A DNA stretch of 59,907 bases from a bacterium (GTDB lineage Bacteria; Planctomycetota; Planctomycetia; Kolteriales; Kolteriaceae). The stretch covers positions 1 to 59,907 of the forward strand of contig JAIEPU010000035.1 in assembly GCA_019748235.1 (NCBI GenBank), given 5' to 3'. Made by a program: the position numbers and the translations under genes. This document shows positions 16,296 to 25,681 of this stretch, piece by piece. Position 1 is the first letter of the stretch; every line of letters begins with the position of its first letter. Below the pieces are notes generated by a model. The model ran no database searches. It was not told the origin of the DNA and saw only the letters and a list, made by a program, of their open reading frames with translations.

Positions 16296-17659
16296 CGCTG
16301 AATTCCATTCACGAACGCGCGTATTTCTCTGCTGCCGTCATGTCGACTTTCTTCCAGAACCCATTCTGGTGCGACGCCCATTTCGTATAGCCAGCGAACG
16401 GCCTTCAGTCGGCAATTGGTGCAAGGTGAGAACTCGTAGGAAAACAGCATGGACCGAACGCCTTCGGGAAGTCGGTTAGATTCGAAAACATTGATGATAT
16501 CGCATATTTGCCGATGTAAGTCGTTCTCATCCGAATACATCCTCAAAGCGTTTTCGATGTGCTGGTGATCTCCCGGCTGATAGCTTCGCGTGAAGAGCTC
16601 AATGAATGGATAACAAACGGCCTCTGATTCGAGGCGAGCGATCGCTAGCTGACGAATTCGTGGATCTGGAGTTTTCGAGAGAGCTTGAAGGAGAAAATGG
16701 CGAACATACCTTTCCGGGTGATCGACCCATTCGGGTAACTTTTCATTGAATATGGGAAAGCCAAGAGGCATGAAGACTCGGAGCAATGTTTGAATTCGTG
16801 ACGGGTCCGTTTCATCTAAGAGAGCATCAAAGACTATTCGTCGATTTCTGTCGTCCGTTTTTCGCATCCAGGACATTAACAGCGACACCGAATTCGGTTC
16901 ATTACTTCGCAACTGCGACAGAATCTCTTGTGCGGTGAATTGTCGAACACGCTTTTGACGGATCCGATTGGGTCGCTTTTTTGAGGTTTTGAAAAGCCCG
17001 AAGTCTTGCGCGCCGATTTCGCGAGTGTCGTCTTCGAGGGCAGCGAGATATCGGGCAATCTCGAAGTTGTGAATTGCGGCATCTTGCAAAACCTTGAGCC
17101 CAGCACCCTTTCCGGCGACCTCATCGAACTTGTACAAGATGTTGTTGTTTGCCGACCAATTTGGGTCTTCTTCCAGCCACTTCCCTAGCTCTGCGGCGAC
17201 AATCTCAAGGCCTTCCTTGCCATCGAGTTCGACGATCTCCTCGGCTCCAATCACATCGTCAGTTTCCGTGTCTCGTGCAAGGGATCGATAGACGAGTTCT
17301 CGCGCACGTGGCACGGATTGCTTAGCAAATTCCAAAAGTACCTGCGCGCGATGAGCACGGTTCCAGAACAAAGAGTCTATCGGGGGATGATTGATTGAAT
17401 CGGCGATTCGATCAATCGCATGATGCTGGAGTCCCGAGTGAATGATCAATTGCGCAATCCAGTCGCCTCGCTCATCTTCGCACTGGGTATCAAATACAGG
17501 ACACATGACCGCGAATTCGAGGAGCGTGTCTGCAAGCCCGTCGGCGCCGTGCTCGAATACTTGAGTCCAGGCACGGCCATGACCGGTACGAAGTGCCCTC
17601 CCGAAGGCGGCTTGCGAAAGCGGATAGGATGGATTTCTGATATCGAGACTGACAGTCAT
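16292..17659 (-). CDS. HEAT-repeat-like hypothetical protein, 455 aa
   Basis: A soluble protein made largely of helical pairs. The C-terminal half shows repeat-like helices typical of HEAT arrays (RRIVFDALLDETDPSRIQTL, ERYVRHFLLQALSKTPDPRI, RQLAIARLESEAVCYPFIEL). No catalytic motif is visible and no specific family is recognised. The ATG at 17659 lies 2 bases after the stop of the glycosyltransferase gene, and its own stop overlaps the start of the immunity-like remnant by four bases, so the three were probably one transcript. A scaffold or binding role is plausible. An upstream in-frame ATG at 17692 would overlap the glycosyltransferase. Confidence 0.7.
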   Translation of the reverse strand: MTVSLDIRNPSYPLSQAAFGRALRTGHGRAWTQVFEHGADGLADTLLEFAVMCPVFDTQCEDERGDWIAQLIIHSGLQHHAIDRIADSINHPPIDSLFWNRAHRAQVLLEFAKQSVPRARELVYRSLARDTETDDVIGAEEIVELDGKEGLEIVAAELGKWLEEDPNWSANNNILYKFDEVAGKGAGLKVLQDAAIHNFEIARYLAALEDDTREIGAQDFGLFKTSKKRPNRIRQKRVRQFTAQEILSQLRSNEPNSVSLLMSWMRKTDDRNRRIVFDALLDETDPSRIQTLLRVFMPLGFPIFNEKLPEWVDHPERYVRHFLLQALSKTPDPRIRQLAIARLESEAVCYPFIELFTRSYQPGDHQHIENALRMYSDENDLHRQICDIINVFESNRLPEGVRSMLFSYEFSPCTNCRLKAVRWLYEMGVAPEWVLEESRHDGSREIRAFVNGIQR

Positions 17660-17661
17660 CT

Positions 17662-18744
17662 TTATCCCGCGGTCACTCCCTTCCCTCTCCACGCGTCCGC
17701 CAAGAGTTCGGCGGCGACGTCGGCACCATTGAGGGGGAAGACGCGCTTGGAGGTGGACTGGTTCGCTTGTTCAAGCGCGGGGCGGATGTCTCCCTTAAAG
17801 AGGGTTTCGCGATCGATCCGGACGCCTCGGCCCCAGGAAGTAATCTCGCGATCGAGAAGATCGGCCTCCGCGAAGCCAGTGGGAAGAGCGTAAGCGAGCG
17901 AACGGTCGGCGGCGATGGCGTCGGCCACCGTCCCATAGCCGGGCTTGCCGAGCAGCACGTCGCAGGAAGCGAAGATGTCTGGGATGTGAAAGCGGTCGGG
18001 GTCGATCATCGCAATGCTCGGATGCGGGGGCTTGTCCCGCGCGATCACAAGAAACTGCCAGTCTTCATAGGTGGCGAGCCTTTCCCAATCGAAATCGACC
18101 GGATATTGCCCGATGTAGGCGAGGGCCCATTTCTTATCGAGATCAATATCAAGCCAGCCGGCGAGCGCTGGGCGAATCGACTCTCCAATCCGGCAAACAA
18201 GCGGGATATTGATCGCTTGCGGCACATTGGCCATCGGCATGGAGAGAGGAAGCTTTAAGCAGGCGGTCGCCATGCCGTACTCAGCACGCATTTCATCGAG
18301 CAGGGATCGGTACGACGGCTGATGCTCAACGAACGGCTCGTAGATGTCGACCCATGTGAAGTTGCCGACAACAATGCCGGGGATGCCGGCCGACTGGGCG
18401 GCGACCATGGGAAAGCTGGCGACATCGCTCACGACGAGCTTTCCCTTGTTCCTTTCAAGAAATTGAATCTCTTCCTTGAGCCGACGGCTATTAGCTAGAT
18501 GAATCTCGGAGTATCGGGCGAGGGTGGCCGGCCCGTCCGCGGTGAATCCGTCTTTTTGAATCGCCCCGCAGTCGAACTCCGCTGGTTCGAGGGTGAAGGG
18601 ACGTTCGATGATTTCGGAGAGAAGTTTTGGAAGAATATTCGACCGGACGATCAGAGGGATCTCACTCGGAATTTTCGAGATGATGGCCGAGCTCCGAACG
18701 GCGTGACCGAATCCGTGAGCGGAGATGTAGTAAACGATCGCCAT
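17662..18744 (-). CDS. GT-B type glycosyltransferase (MurG/arabinokinase-N-like)
   Basis: The 360-residue protein opens with IVYYISAHGFGHAVRS, the glycine-rich HGxGHxxR motif of MurG-like and L-arabinokinase-N-terminal-like GT-B enzymes. It continues with LVVSDVASFPMVAAQSAGIP (acceptor domain) and a C-terminal nucleotide-sugar domain with DIFASCDVLLGKPGYGTVADAIA, the usual K-x-G/G-T loop. No membrane helix is seen, so it is cytosolic or peripheral. The start is set at ATG 18744; the reading frame extends upstream to 18888, but that part is encoded by a dispersed repeat and is not credible. Acceptor and sugar are unknown. Confidence 0.8.
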   Translation of the reverse strand: MAIVYYISAHGFGHAVRSSAIISKIPSEIPLIVRSNILPKLLSEIIERPFTLEPAEFDCGAIQKDGFTADGPATLARYSEIHLANSRRLKEEIQFLERNKGKLVVSDVASFPMVAAQSAGIPGIVVGNFTWVDIYEPFVEHQPSYRSLLDEMRAEYGMATACLKLPLSMPMANVPQAINIPLVCRIGESIRPALAGWLDIDLDKKWALAYIGQYPVDFDWERLATYEDWQFLVIARDKPPHPSIAMIDPDRFHIPDIFASCDVLLGKPGYGTVADAIAADRSLAYALPTGFAEADLLDREITSWGRGVRIDRETLFKGDIRPALEQANQSTSKRVFPLNGADVAAELLADAWRGKGVTAG

Positions 18745-18842
18745 CGTGGACCTTTCCAGTTCGAAAATTCCAATCTCACCCTTTGAAGGAGTAAGTTTAA
18801 CTGCTGATTCTGCAATAGCTGAATTCTGCGAGAGGAGAAGCC

Positions 18843-18893
18843 CACCCTCTTGTTGCTTCGCGACCCAGGCAACGAGTTGCTTGGCCACCCAAG
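18843..18893 (-). repeat. GGCAAC-type dispersed repeat, copy C
   Basis: Minus-strand copy: GGGTGGCCAAGCAACTCGTT then GCCTGGGTCGCGAAGCAACA then AGAGGGTGGG. It sits upstream of the glycosyltransferase, in frame with it, so it creates a spurious 48-residue N-terminal extension (AKQLVAWVAKQQEGG). Confidence 0.75.
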
Positions 18894-19030
18894 TTGGGAA
18901 CGAAATATCGTTCCGAGTGTATCGAGAACCTTAGTTTGTTGTCTGAGCCACCCAGAATCCAGAATGAGCGGGGAGATTAAATAGATGGTTTCGGCCAACC
19001 CCCCCATCGACCCTGTATCATAAGAGAGCT

Positions 19031-19858
19031 ATGGATTTCGCCAGCCGGATCTCTGTGATTTGTTTTACCGCCAGCTATGCCGTCAGCATGGGGGCGGAGC
19101 TCTTGCGCTTCGTTTGGCCGACCCGACTCGTGCGGTGGGTGGCGACTGGGGCGGCCCTAGCCGGCTTGACGGCGCACACTCTGTACCTCATGAACCGGGG
19201 CCTCTCTGACGGCCGGCTTCCGATCAGTAATCAGTTCGAATCCTTGATCTGCGTCAGTTGGCTGATCGCCCTTGTCTATCTCTATCTGACGATTCGTGAT
19301 CGAAGGCTGAGTGCCGGAATATTCGTCTTGCCGGTCAGCCTGATCCTGATCGGGGTGGCGACGTTACTCCCGAAGAGTACAGCCGCCAATATTGATGCTG
19401 GCACCAGCATCATCATCACGGCTCATGGGCTCTTCTTTCTGGTAGGTACGGTGGTCGTCGTCATCGCCTCGGCCGTTTCGATCATGTATCTCGTCAAGCT
19501 TCGCCAGCTCCGCCGTGGCATATTCGCCGGTGCCGTGAGGCTTCCCTCTCTCGAACGTCTGGACCGGATGAATCAGGTCAGCATTTATATTGCTTGGCCC
19601 CTTTTAACGATGGGGCTCGCGATCGGGCTGATGCTGCAAAAACTTCGCTTTGACGATCCGAAAGTCGTTAGCACGCTGGTCGCGTGGCTCATTCTGACGA
19701 TCCTGGCTCACTATCGCTATCGTCCCGAGCACCGAGGCCAGCGGGTCGCGATTCTGACAATTATCGCCGGCGCGGCCGTGTTGGTGAGTTTCTTGGGTGA
19801 TCCGATCTTTGGTACCGCACATTTCCAGACGCCTCCACGTGAGGAGGCTCGGTCGTGA
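19031..19858 (+). CDS. HemX/CcsA-like cytochrome c assembly membrane protein
   Basis: The 275-aa protein is almost entirely membrane helices (about eight: residues 1-20, 28-48, 64-84, 92-112, 127-155, 185-207, 215-232 and 240-258). It contains SNQFESLICVSWL and ITAHGLFFLVGTVVVVIASA, the pattern of the CcsA/HemX family. In other bacteria HemX lies before hemA and modulates glutamyl-tRNA reductase level, while CcsA works in cytochrome c maturation. The immediate overlap with hemA (GTGA, 19855-19858) favours the HemX role. The canonical tryptophan-rich heme-handling motif of CcsA is not evident. Confidence 0.8.
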   Translation: MDFASRISVICFTASYAVSMGAELLRFVWPTRLVRWVATGAALAGLTAHTLYLMNRGLSDGRLPISNQFESLICVSWLIALVYLYLTIRDRRLSAGIFVLPVSLILIGVATLLPKSTAANIDAGTSIIITAHGLFFLVGTVVVVIASAVSIMYLVKLRQLRRGIFAGAVRLPSLERLDRMNQVSIYIAWPLLTMGLAIGLMLQKLRFDDPKVVSTLVAWLILTILAHYRYRPEHRGQRVAILTIIAGAAVLVSFLGDPIFGTAHFQTPPREEARS

Positions 19859-21129
19859 GAATCCTCTGTGTGGGATTGAATTGGAAGACTCCGATCGGCG
19901 TCCGGGAACGAATCTCCTTCGATCGCGATTCAGAATGCACGGGGCTCAAACGACTGCGCGAGCAGTACAAGGGAGGCGAGTTCGCCATCCTGAGCACGTG
20001 CAATCGGACAGAGATTTTCGCGGCGTCTCCGGACGGCGTCACGATCGCTCGTGATGATTTGGCTCGCTTCGTCTCTGAATCGCGAGACATCTCGCTCGAT
20101 GAGTTCTTTCCTTACCTCTATGCCCACGAAGGACGGCCCGCTGCATCTCATCTCTTCGAAGTCGCAGCAGGGTTGGATAGCCTTGTCCTCGGGGAAGTTC
20201 AGATCCTCGGTCAGGTGAAGGAAGCTTATCAGATCGCGGTGGAATCCGGGGCGGCGGGCCCGGTGCTACATGCCTTGTTTCAGAAGTCATTCAACGTCGC
20301 CAAGCGGATCCAAACCGAGACGGGGCTGTCGAAGGGTCGATTCTCCATTGCGAGCGCGGCCGTCGATTACATCAAAGGCGTTTTCGAAGTCTTTCGGGAT
20401 AAAACGATTCTGATCATCGGCGCGGGAAAGATGGCCGAGCTGACGATGAAACACCTGGCCGAGCTCGAGCCTGCTCGGGTGATCGTTACCAACCGAAATC
20501 CGGACCGCGCAAAACAGCTTGCCGAGAAGCTGGGGGGACAGACCTGGGATTTCAAACGGCTGCATGATGCGCTGGTTGATGCGGACATTGTGATTTCCAG
20601 CACGGCGGCCGAGGATCCGATCATACACGCATCTGAATTCGCACAAGTCATGAAAGCGCGAAAGCAACGGCTGATCGCCATCGTTGATATCGCGGTTCCG
20701 CGCGACTTCGACAGTGCGATCGCGGAGCTGCCAAATGTTCTTCTTTGGAATATCGATGATTTGGAGAAGGTCCGAAATCAAACGGTTCGAGCGCGCAAGT
20801 CCGAGATGCGTTCCGCGCTTTCGATCGTCGAAGAGGAACTAGAGAAGTTCGAAGCTTCGCTCGCCGCGATCAAGACGGGTCCGATCATCACGCAACTGGA
20901 CCGTGAATATCAGCGCATCATCGATGATGAGCTGGCGTGGCTGTTCCCGCAACTGAATGGATTGCCAGACGTCGAGAAAGATAAGATTCGGCACTTCGCC
21001 CATCGGATCAAAAACAAACTATTGCACACGCCGAAAACAGCGCTACGGGATCACTCGAAGGAAGGGCATCATACGCTGCTTGAAAATGTGCAGCGGCTGT
21101 TCGGCTTGACCCGCGAGGACGATGAATAA
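19855..21129 (+). CDS. hemA: Glutamyl-tRNA reductase HemA
   Basis: HemA reduces glutamyl-tRNA to glutamate-1-semialdehyde, the first step of tetrapyrrole synthesis by the C5 route. Motifs: FAILSTCNRTEIF with the catalytic Cys49, AAGLDSLVLGEVQILGQVKE, FQKSFNVAKRIQTET, the NADPH-binding IIGAGKMAELTMKHL, and a C-terminal dimerisation helix. At 424 aa it is full length. It starts with GTG at 19855, overlapping the HemX-like stop by four bases, so translation is probably coupled. It is convergent with the gene ending at 21139; only 9 bases separate the stops and no terminator hairpin is seen. Confidence 0.95.
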   Translation: MRILCVGLNWKTPIGVRERISFDRDSECTGLKRLREQYKGGEFAILSTCNRTEIFAASPDGVTIARDDLARFVSESRDISLDEFFPYLYAHEGRPAASHLFEVAAGLDSLVLGEVQILGQVKEAYQIAVESGAAGPVLHALFQKSFNVAKRIQTETGLSKGRFSIASAAVDYIKGVFEVFRDKTILIIGAGKMAELTMKHLAELEPARVIVTNRNPDRAKQLAEKLGGQTWDFKRLHDALVDADIVISSTAAEDPIIHASEFAQVMKARKQRLIAIVDIAVPRDFDSAIAELPNVLLWNIDDLEKVRNQTVRARKSEMRSALSIVEEELEKFEASLAAIKTGPIITQLDREYQRIIDDELAWLFPQLNGLPDVEKDKIRHFAHRIKNKLLHTPKTALRDHSKEGHHTLLENVQRLFGLTREDDE

Positions 21130-21138
21130 TTCGCCGTT

Positions 21139-22194
21139 TCAACGGGCCGGAGCCGTCTCCTGCGGAGCAGATTTCCGCTTGTTTGGAAGTGCATTTCCAA
21201 AGATGCGATACGGCCGAAAGATCTTTCGCCCGTACACACCGCCAATCGACGTTGCCGCGATGATGAGCACCAACTGGATGACGAGTTCTTCGATCCCCTC
21301 GGAAGGATCGAACATTTGCCGCATGATGACGAGCAAGATGCCGGCGACAAGCCCTTGAGCGAAGCCTGCTCGTGTGGAAGCTCCCGCCACCATACCCGCG
21401 GCGAAACAAGCGACGATTTGCAGAGGATACTCGACTCGAGCGAGTGACGTTTGGAGCAGCGTTGGATTCCGAACGAGCGGACGCAACAGCATCGCCAACA
21501 CGGCCCCCAGTCCATTCCAGCAGACAAGCCCGACGAGGACGCCGAGAAGAAGTTGATTCAAGGGCTTTGACGAAGCCGGCGTCAGTTCTTTCTCGGACGG
21601 GCGCGATTTCTTATCCCACGAGTTGATTGGCTTGAATTCGAAGACCTCCGCCACGGCGGGAGTTCCCGTCCGTTGAAGTCCGACCAGGAAGCAGAGGGCC
21701 GTCGACGTCGGGATCGCTAGCCACTCGTAGAACGCGATGGGAATCCCCACATAAACACGGGTGATCGCAATGATCGTGGTTCCTAAGAAGCCGATAGCGG
21801 CACCGATGAACTGTGCCATGTAGACGTCGCGTAGTTGAAGAAAGACGACGATCACCGGCGCGAGGATGAGGATACCGAGCGCGATCGAATGGAAAATGAA
21901 TGGTTGATCTTTCGCCAAGGTTTCAGGCGAATGGGGTGATAACGCGATACCAACGAGTGCCAGGAATGCCAGGCCGACGGCCGTTGCGTTCACCGCGACG
22001 GTTCCGAGAGCAACCTGTTGGATGCGCGAGGCGAGGCTTGTGGTTTCGCCATCTTTGATGCGCACGACACCCGAGTGGTCGTCTTCAAACTCCAGACCTG
22101 CGAGGAGCGACATGCGCATCGGCGCGCCGCATTTTGGACAGACCGTCTCGGTCGTCTCCTCAACATGTTCGCACGCGGTGCACAGCATCGGCAT
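21139..22194 (-). CDS. Membrane protein with N-terminal zinc ribbon
   Basis: Residues 1-25 contain CTACEHVEETTETVCPKCGAP, a CX2C...CX2C zinc ribbon. About seven hydrophobic segments follow (for example AVGLAFLALVGIALS, SIALGILILAPVIVVFL, LLLGVLVGLVCWNGLGAVLAM, GFAQGLVAGILLVIM), ending in a basic tail. Function is unknown. The ATG at 22194 (MPMLCTAC) is preferred because aaggg lies nine bases upstream; an in-frame ATG at 22221 would add nine residues. Domains of this type occur in planctomycete integral membrane proteins without assigned role. Confidence 0.7.
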   Translation of the reverse strand: MPMLCTACEHVEETTETVCPKCGAPMRMSLLAGLEFEDDHSGVVRIKDGETTSLASRIQQVALGTVAVNATAVGLAFLALVGIALSPHSPETLAKDQPFIFHSIALGILILAPVIVVFLQLRDVYMAQFIGAAIGFLGTTIIAITRVYVGIPIAFYEWLAIPTSTALCFLVGLQRTGTPAVAEVFEFKPINSWDKKSRPSEKELTPASSKPLNQLLLGVLVGLVCWNGLGAVLAMLLRPLVRNPTLLQTSLARVEYPLQIVACFAAGMVAGASTRAGFAQGLVAGILLVIMRQMFDPSEGIEELVIQLVLIIAATSIGGVYGRKIFRPYRIFGNALPNKRKSAPQETAPAR

Positions 22195-22438
22195 CGTCAA
22201 CAACCCTTCGGTCCATCCCATGCCCGTTGAAAGGGCTGGGCTCGAATCGGAATCGTTTGCAGAAATTCTCTGTCAATGATGGGTCACACGTGAAAGTCCC
22301 CGCATCGAATGGCGCGGCTCCTTCCTCGGTTGTAAAACCATACCACGCAATCAAAAGGACGTGATTGAAGTGGGGCGATGTTTGATTCGCGTCGTCAGGA
22401 TGAGAGTTAATTTGATCCATACAAGTCAAGAAATGAGC

Positions 22439-22470
22439 GAGGGAAGGAGAGCATCGTCCCACCTTCCCTC
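22439..22470 (-). terminator. Possible terminator after the ThuA gene
   Basis: The arms gagggaagg (22439-22447) and ccttccctc (22462-22470) form a 9-bp stem with a 14-base loop, 25 bases beyond the stop of the minus-strand gene ending at 22496. The T-tract is poor, so this is tentative. Confidence 0.4.
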
Positions 22471-22495
22471 AGATTAACATCAAGATCGCATTCGC

Positions 22496-23392
22496 TTACT
22501 GAGCGAAAGGCTCGTTGAGGCGCTTCATTGCCGTGTCGACATCGCCATAAATCTCCTTCAAATTGGGAGAGGCATCGCCGTCGACCTTCTTGGCGGCCCA
22601 GAGAATCCCCTGCGCGACCATGTTCTGGTAGAGCTCGTTCGTCCAGACATCGTCCCGATGGCCGAGCCCGGTGTAGAAGACGCGTCCTTTGCCGTGATTG
22701 CTGCACCACGTGATGGGATAGTCGTCGCGCTTATACATTGGGCCCTTCATTCCTTCCGTTTCGAGCATGAGAAGGACGTGCATGTTCGGCATGAAGCCCT
22801 TATAGGCGTACCACTCATCGTTGAGCTTGAACTGGGCGGGCCAACCCTTCACCGCGGGGAATTTCGGATCGACGACCCGAACTTCGGTGACTTGTTGGGC
22901 ACCGTGGGTGGCGAATTCACCGCCGATGACGTCGAGGAAGGGACGGCTCTTTCCTTCCTTCCAACCGTGCCAGGTGTCGGCTCCGCCGCAATGCGTGCCG
23001 ACAAGTCCGCCGCCGTTGGAAACGAAGTCGAGCACGCAGCCGCGCGTCTCCTTGGGAACGCCTGGCGTCTTATCGCGGGTGTGCTCGGGGGCGTCGTCAA
23101 TTTCTCCCTGCGAGAAGAAGTAGAGGACTTGGTAGTTCTTCAGATTGTCGGGATTGATCTTGGTGCCGTCCTTGGTGCAAGTGACGTCGAAACCATTCTT
23201 CTTGCCGAGTTCGGTAACGATCTTTTCCGCCAGACTAAGCTCTTCCGGGTTCTTTCGCGCGACGACATCGTGCTGAAAGCCTTGCGACTTTGTGAACATC
23301 AGCACCTTGGGCTTTTCATCAGCCGAGGCGATTCCCGCGACGGCGAACGCCGCCATCAGAGCATAAGCGGAAGCTAACCGGAGCAAACGCAT
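22496..23392 (-). CDS. Secreted ThuA-domain protein
   Basis: A signal peptide (MRLLRLASAYALMAAFAVAG, cut near SADEKP) precedes a ThuA-like trehalose-utilisation domain spanning most of the 298 residues. Motifs: VLMFTKSQGFQHD, LYFFSQGEIDD, GGGLVGTHCGGADTW, GGEFATHGAQQ, DEWYAYKGFMPN and a closing CSNHGKGRVFYTGLGHRDD. ThuA domains have a class I glutamine amidotransferase-like fold and are abundant as secreted proteins in planctomycetes, where a role in glycan use is suspected. ATG 23392 is chosen because the gagagggga purine run is well spaced for it; ATG 23398 is six bases upstream and too close. Confidence 0.9.
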   Translation of the reverse strand: MRLLRLASAYALMAAFAVAGIASADEKPKVLMFTKSQGFQHDVVARKNPEELSLAEKIVTELGKKNGFDVTCTKDGTKINPDNLKNYQVLYFFSQGEIDDAPEHTRDKTPGVPKETRGCVLDFVSNGGGLVGTHCGGADTWHGWKEGKSRPFLDVIGGEFATHGAQQVTEVRVVDPKFPAVKGWPAQFKLNDEWYAYKGFMPNMHVLLMLETEGMKGPMYKRDDYPITWCSNHGKGRVFYTGLGHRDDVWTNELYQNMVAQGILWAAKKVDGDASPNLKEIYGDVDTAMKRLNEPFAQ

Positions 23393-23592
23393 TCCCATTC
23401 CCCTCTCATCCCCAAACAGGCGAAGGCGACTCGGGGACGCCTTCCGTTTCATTGGTGTCAAATCGTTGAGACCATCTTGCAGCGGCAAAGAGCGGCAAAC
23501 AACAAGATTTTGGAAAGGGAAAAGCATCCGCGAACCTAATGAGAACGAATTTCTCATTTAATCAAAGTGCCTATTTCGTTGGAGGTTAAAGA

Positions 23593-24162
23593 GTGCCGAG
23601 GAGGGAGGAGGTTAAAGAGGTTACGTGTCTGGAAAGGCTTTGGACTTTTCAAAGCAAGGATGTGATGCCATCGCTCGCAAACGGCGAGCGCTACTTTGCC
23701 GATTGGAGGCGGACTCCCGCCAATTGGAATCGACCCTATTTTTGGATGAAAAGAAAGCTCGATCGTAAGACGGGCCTGAACATAGCGCATCCGCCGATTT
23801 GGTGTTGGCATTCCTGTGATGGAGCATGGCGAGGACCGCCCACCGTCGGAACCGCGAATATGCTGCTGGCAGCAGACGAGATTCAGAGCGGCATGGTGGC
23901 GATCGAACTCTTGGTGCCGAAGCAACTGGTGCTTCTCTCGTCCTACCATCTTTGGAACGACTTCGTCGAGGTTTTCCTTAAGACACGACGAATTCCTTCG
24001 CGTCGTCACAACACCCGACGACTATTCGACGAACCGCTTCTGACCAATGACTGCGACAGCATTCAAGCCGTCATTCCATTTATCGAACCAGAATGGGTTC
24101 AGCGATCATTCGATTTGGTAGTAGATGGTCGTGATTGGGGCGAGATGATTTTCGTTAACTGA
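23593..24162 (+). CDS. DUF3841-like protein
   Basis: The 189-residue protein shows the DUF3841 pattern: an opening ERLWTFQSKDV, then YFWMKRKLDRKTGL, PPIWCWHSCDG, a central VAIELLVPKQLVLLSSYHLW and a C-terminal WVQRSFDLVVDG. The role of the family is unknown. It starts at GTG 23593 with ggagg at 23580-23584; a second purine run inside the gene means a start a few codons later is possible. It stands alone, divergent from the ThuA gene. Confidence 0.7.
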   Translation: MPRREEVKEVTCLERLWTFQSKDVMPSLANGERYFADWRRTPANWNRPYFWMKRKLDRKTGLNIAHPPIWCWHSCDGAWRGPPTVGTANMLLAADEIQSGMVAIELLVPKQLVLLSSYHLWNDFVEVFLKTRRIPSRRHNTRRLFDEPLLTNDCDSIQAVIPFIEPEWVQRSFDLVVDGRDWGEMIFVN

Positions 24163-24275
24163 TCGGTTCGAATTTGGAAAACGGTTCATCGATTTTCAGG
24201 TCTTCTGAATCCCCTCTTTTTCCACCGTCGTTTGTAGAATCGGATTGCCAGTCAGTCAGCAGAATGGAATCAAGC

Positions 24276-25622
24276 ATGTCGAAGCCGACGGATATTCGTG
24301 TGGTGGATACAAGGTTCGAGATCGAGCCTCTCAGCTTTCGCGCGCCGCTGAAATTCGGCGGACGGGTGGTGGAACACTACCAGATCGTCAACGTTTCGAT
24401 CACCGCCGAAACACGATCCGGCAAAAGGGGCGTCGGTTTCGGATCGATGCCGATTGGACATATCTGGGCTTGGCCAACTCAAGAGGAGCCGTCGAAGACC
24501 GAGCAGGCGATGAAGCTCCTCAGTGAATCCTTGACGGGAGCGGCACGCGATTTCACCGAGTTCGCCCACCCGATCGATCTCGGACTCTTGCTCGCAGAGA
24601 GAATCGAACCCCTTTCGAAGAAGGCGACGGAATCTGCTGGAATCAAGGAATCGATGCCACGATTGGCCGGTCTCGTTGCGGCCAGCCCGGTGGATGCTGC
24701 TCTGCACGATGCGTTCGGCAAAGCGAATTCTGCAAACAGTTACAACCTGCTCAGCGACCGTGAGATGAATTACGATCTCTCCAGATACCTCGATCGATCC
24801 TTCGCGGGGGAGTACCTCGAACAATACACGCTCCGGCAGCCCAAGCCCCGCATGCCTCTTTACCATCTCGTTGGTGCACTCGACCCATTGACCGATGCTG
24901 ACGTGAAGTCACGAATTCCTGATGACTTGCCGCAAACGCTGGAGGAATGGGTCCCGTTCAACGGACTGACGCATCTGAAGATTAAGCTGGCGGGGGATCA
25001 GCTCGATTGGGACGTCGATCGGGTGGCAGCGGTTGAAGCAGTCGCAAAGGAAGCTCAATCGAAGCGTGGATGCAACGCATGGCACTACAGTCTTGATTTC
25101 AATGAGCGCTGCGCCGACGTCAACTACGTGCTCGAGTTCCTAAGGCGGGTTGCGGAAAAGTCTCCCACTGCGCTCGATCGCGTGCAGTATATCGAGCAGC
25201 CGACGCATCGAGATTTGAAGACACATGGAACGCCAATGCACGAGGCGGCGCGGATCAAGCCGGTGGTGATTGATGAATCACTCGTTGATTACGAAAGTTT
25301 GCTCCTCGCGCGCGAACTTGGATACACAGGCGTTGCACTCAAGGCATGTAAGGGGCAGACGGAATCGTTGTTGATGGCCGCCGCAGCGCAGAAGCAGGGC
25401 ATGTTCCTTTGCGTGCAGGACCTGACTTGTCCCGGTGCATCGTTCCTTCATTCCGCGGGCATTGCGGCTCGAATACCGGGGATTGCCGCTATCGAGGGGA
25501 ATGCACGACAATACTGTCCGTCGGGAAATGTTGAGTGGGCAGCACGATTTCCCGGCATTTTCCAAATCAAAGAGGGAACGGTCGAAACTGCTTCCCTCAC
25601 GGGAAATGGCTTGGGACACTAA
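24276..25622 (+). CDS. Enolase-superfamily enzyme (mandelate racemase/muconate lactonizing type)
   Basis: About 448 aa from ATG 24276 (MSKPTDIR); ATG 24264 and 24174 are alternatives. The C-terminal barrel shows the superfamily signatures: THLKIKLAG (KxK acid/base lysines), YSLDFNE (first metal Asp), VQYIEQPTHRDL (second metal Glu), KPVVIDESL (third metal Asp/Glu) and GVALKACKGQTESL (opposite-face Lys). Such enzymes abstract a proton alpha to a carboxylate, giving dehydration, racemisation or cycloisomerisation of sugar acids or similar. The exact substrate is unknown. A phosphotransferase gene follows 59 bases downstream. Confidence 0.8.
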   Translation: MSKPTDIRVVDTRFEIEPLSFRAPLKFGGRVVEHYQIVNVSITAETRSGKRGVGFGSMPIGHIWAWPTQEEPSKTEQAMKLLSESLTGAARDFTEFAHPIDLGLLLAERIEPLSKKATESAGIKESMPRLAGLVAASPVDAALHDAFGKANSANSYNLLSDREMNYDLSRYLDRSFAGEYLEQYTLRQPKPRMPLYHLVGALDPLTDADVKSRIPDDLPQTLEEWVPFNGLTHLKIKLAGDQLDWDVDRVAAVEAVAKEAQSKRGCNAWHYSLDFNERCADVNYVLEFLRRVAEKSPTALDRVQYIEQPTHRDLKTHGTPMHEAARIKPVVIDESLVDYESLLLARELGYTGVALKACKGQTESLLMAAAAQKQGMFLCVQDLTCPGASFLHSAGIAARIPGIAAIEGNARQYCPSGNVEWAARFPGIFQIKEGTVETASLTGNGLGH

Positions 25623-25681
25623 ACAGTCTCTACCAATATCGCAAAGGCGAATTCGGATCATCGGGGGAGAGGGGCCGACGA

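Noticed and set aside
18745-18888. N-terminal extension of the GT-B glycosyltransferase
   Set aside because: The 48 extra residues are largely encoded by a dispersed repeat (18843-18893), and the conserved domain begins at the ATG 18744, so the extension is a reading-frame artefact.
22160-22462. Minus-strand 100-codon frame between the ThuA and zinc-ribbon genes
   Set aside because: It overlaps the start of the zinc-ribbon gene in another frame, and its composition is irregular with no family resemblance.
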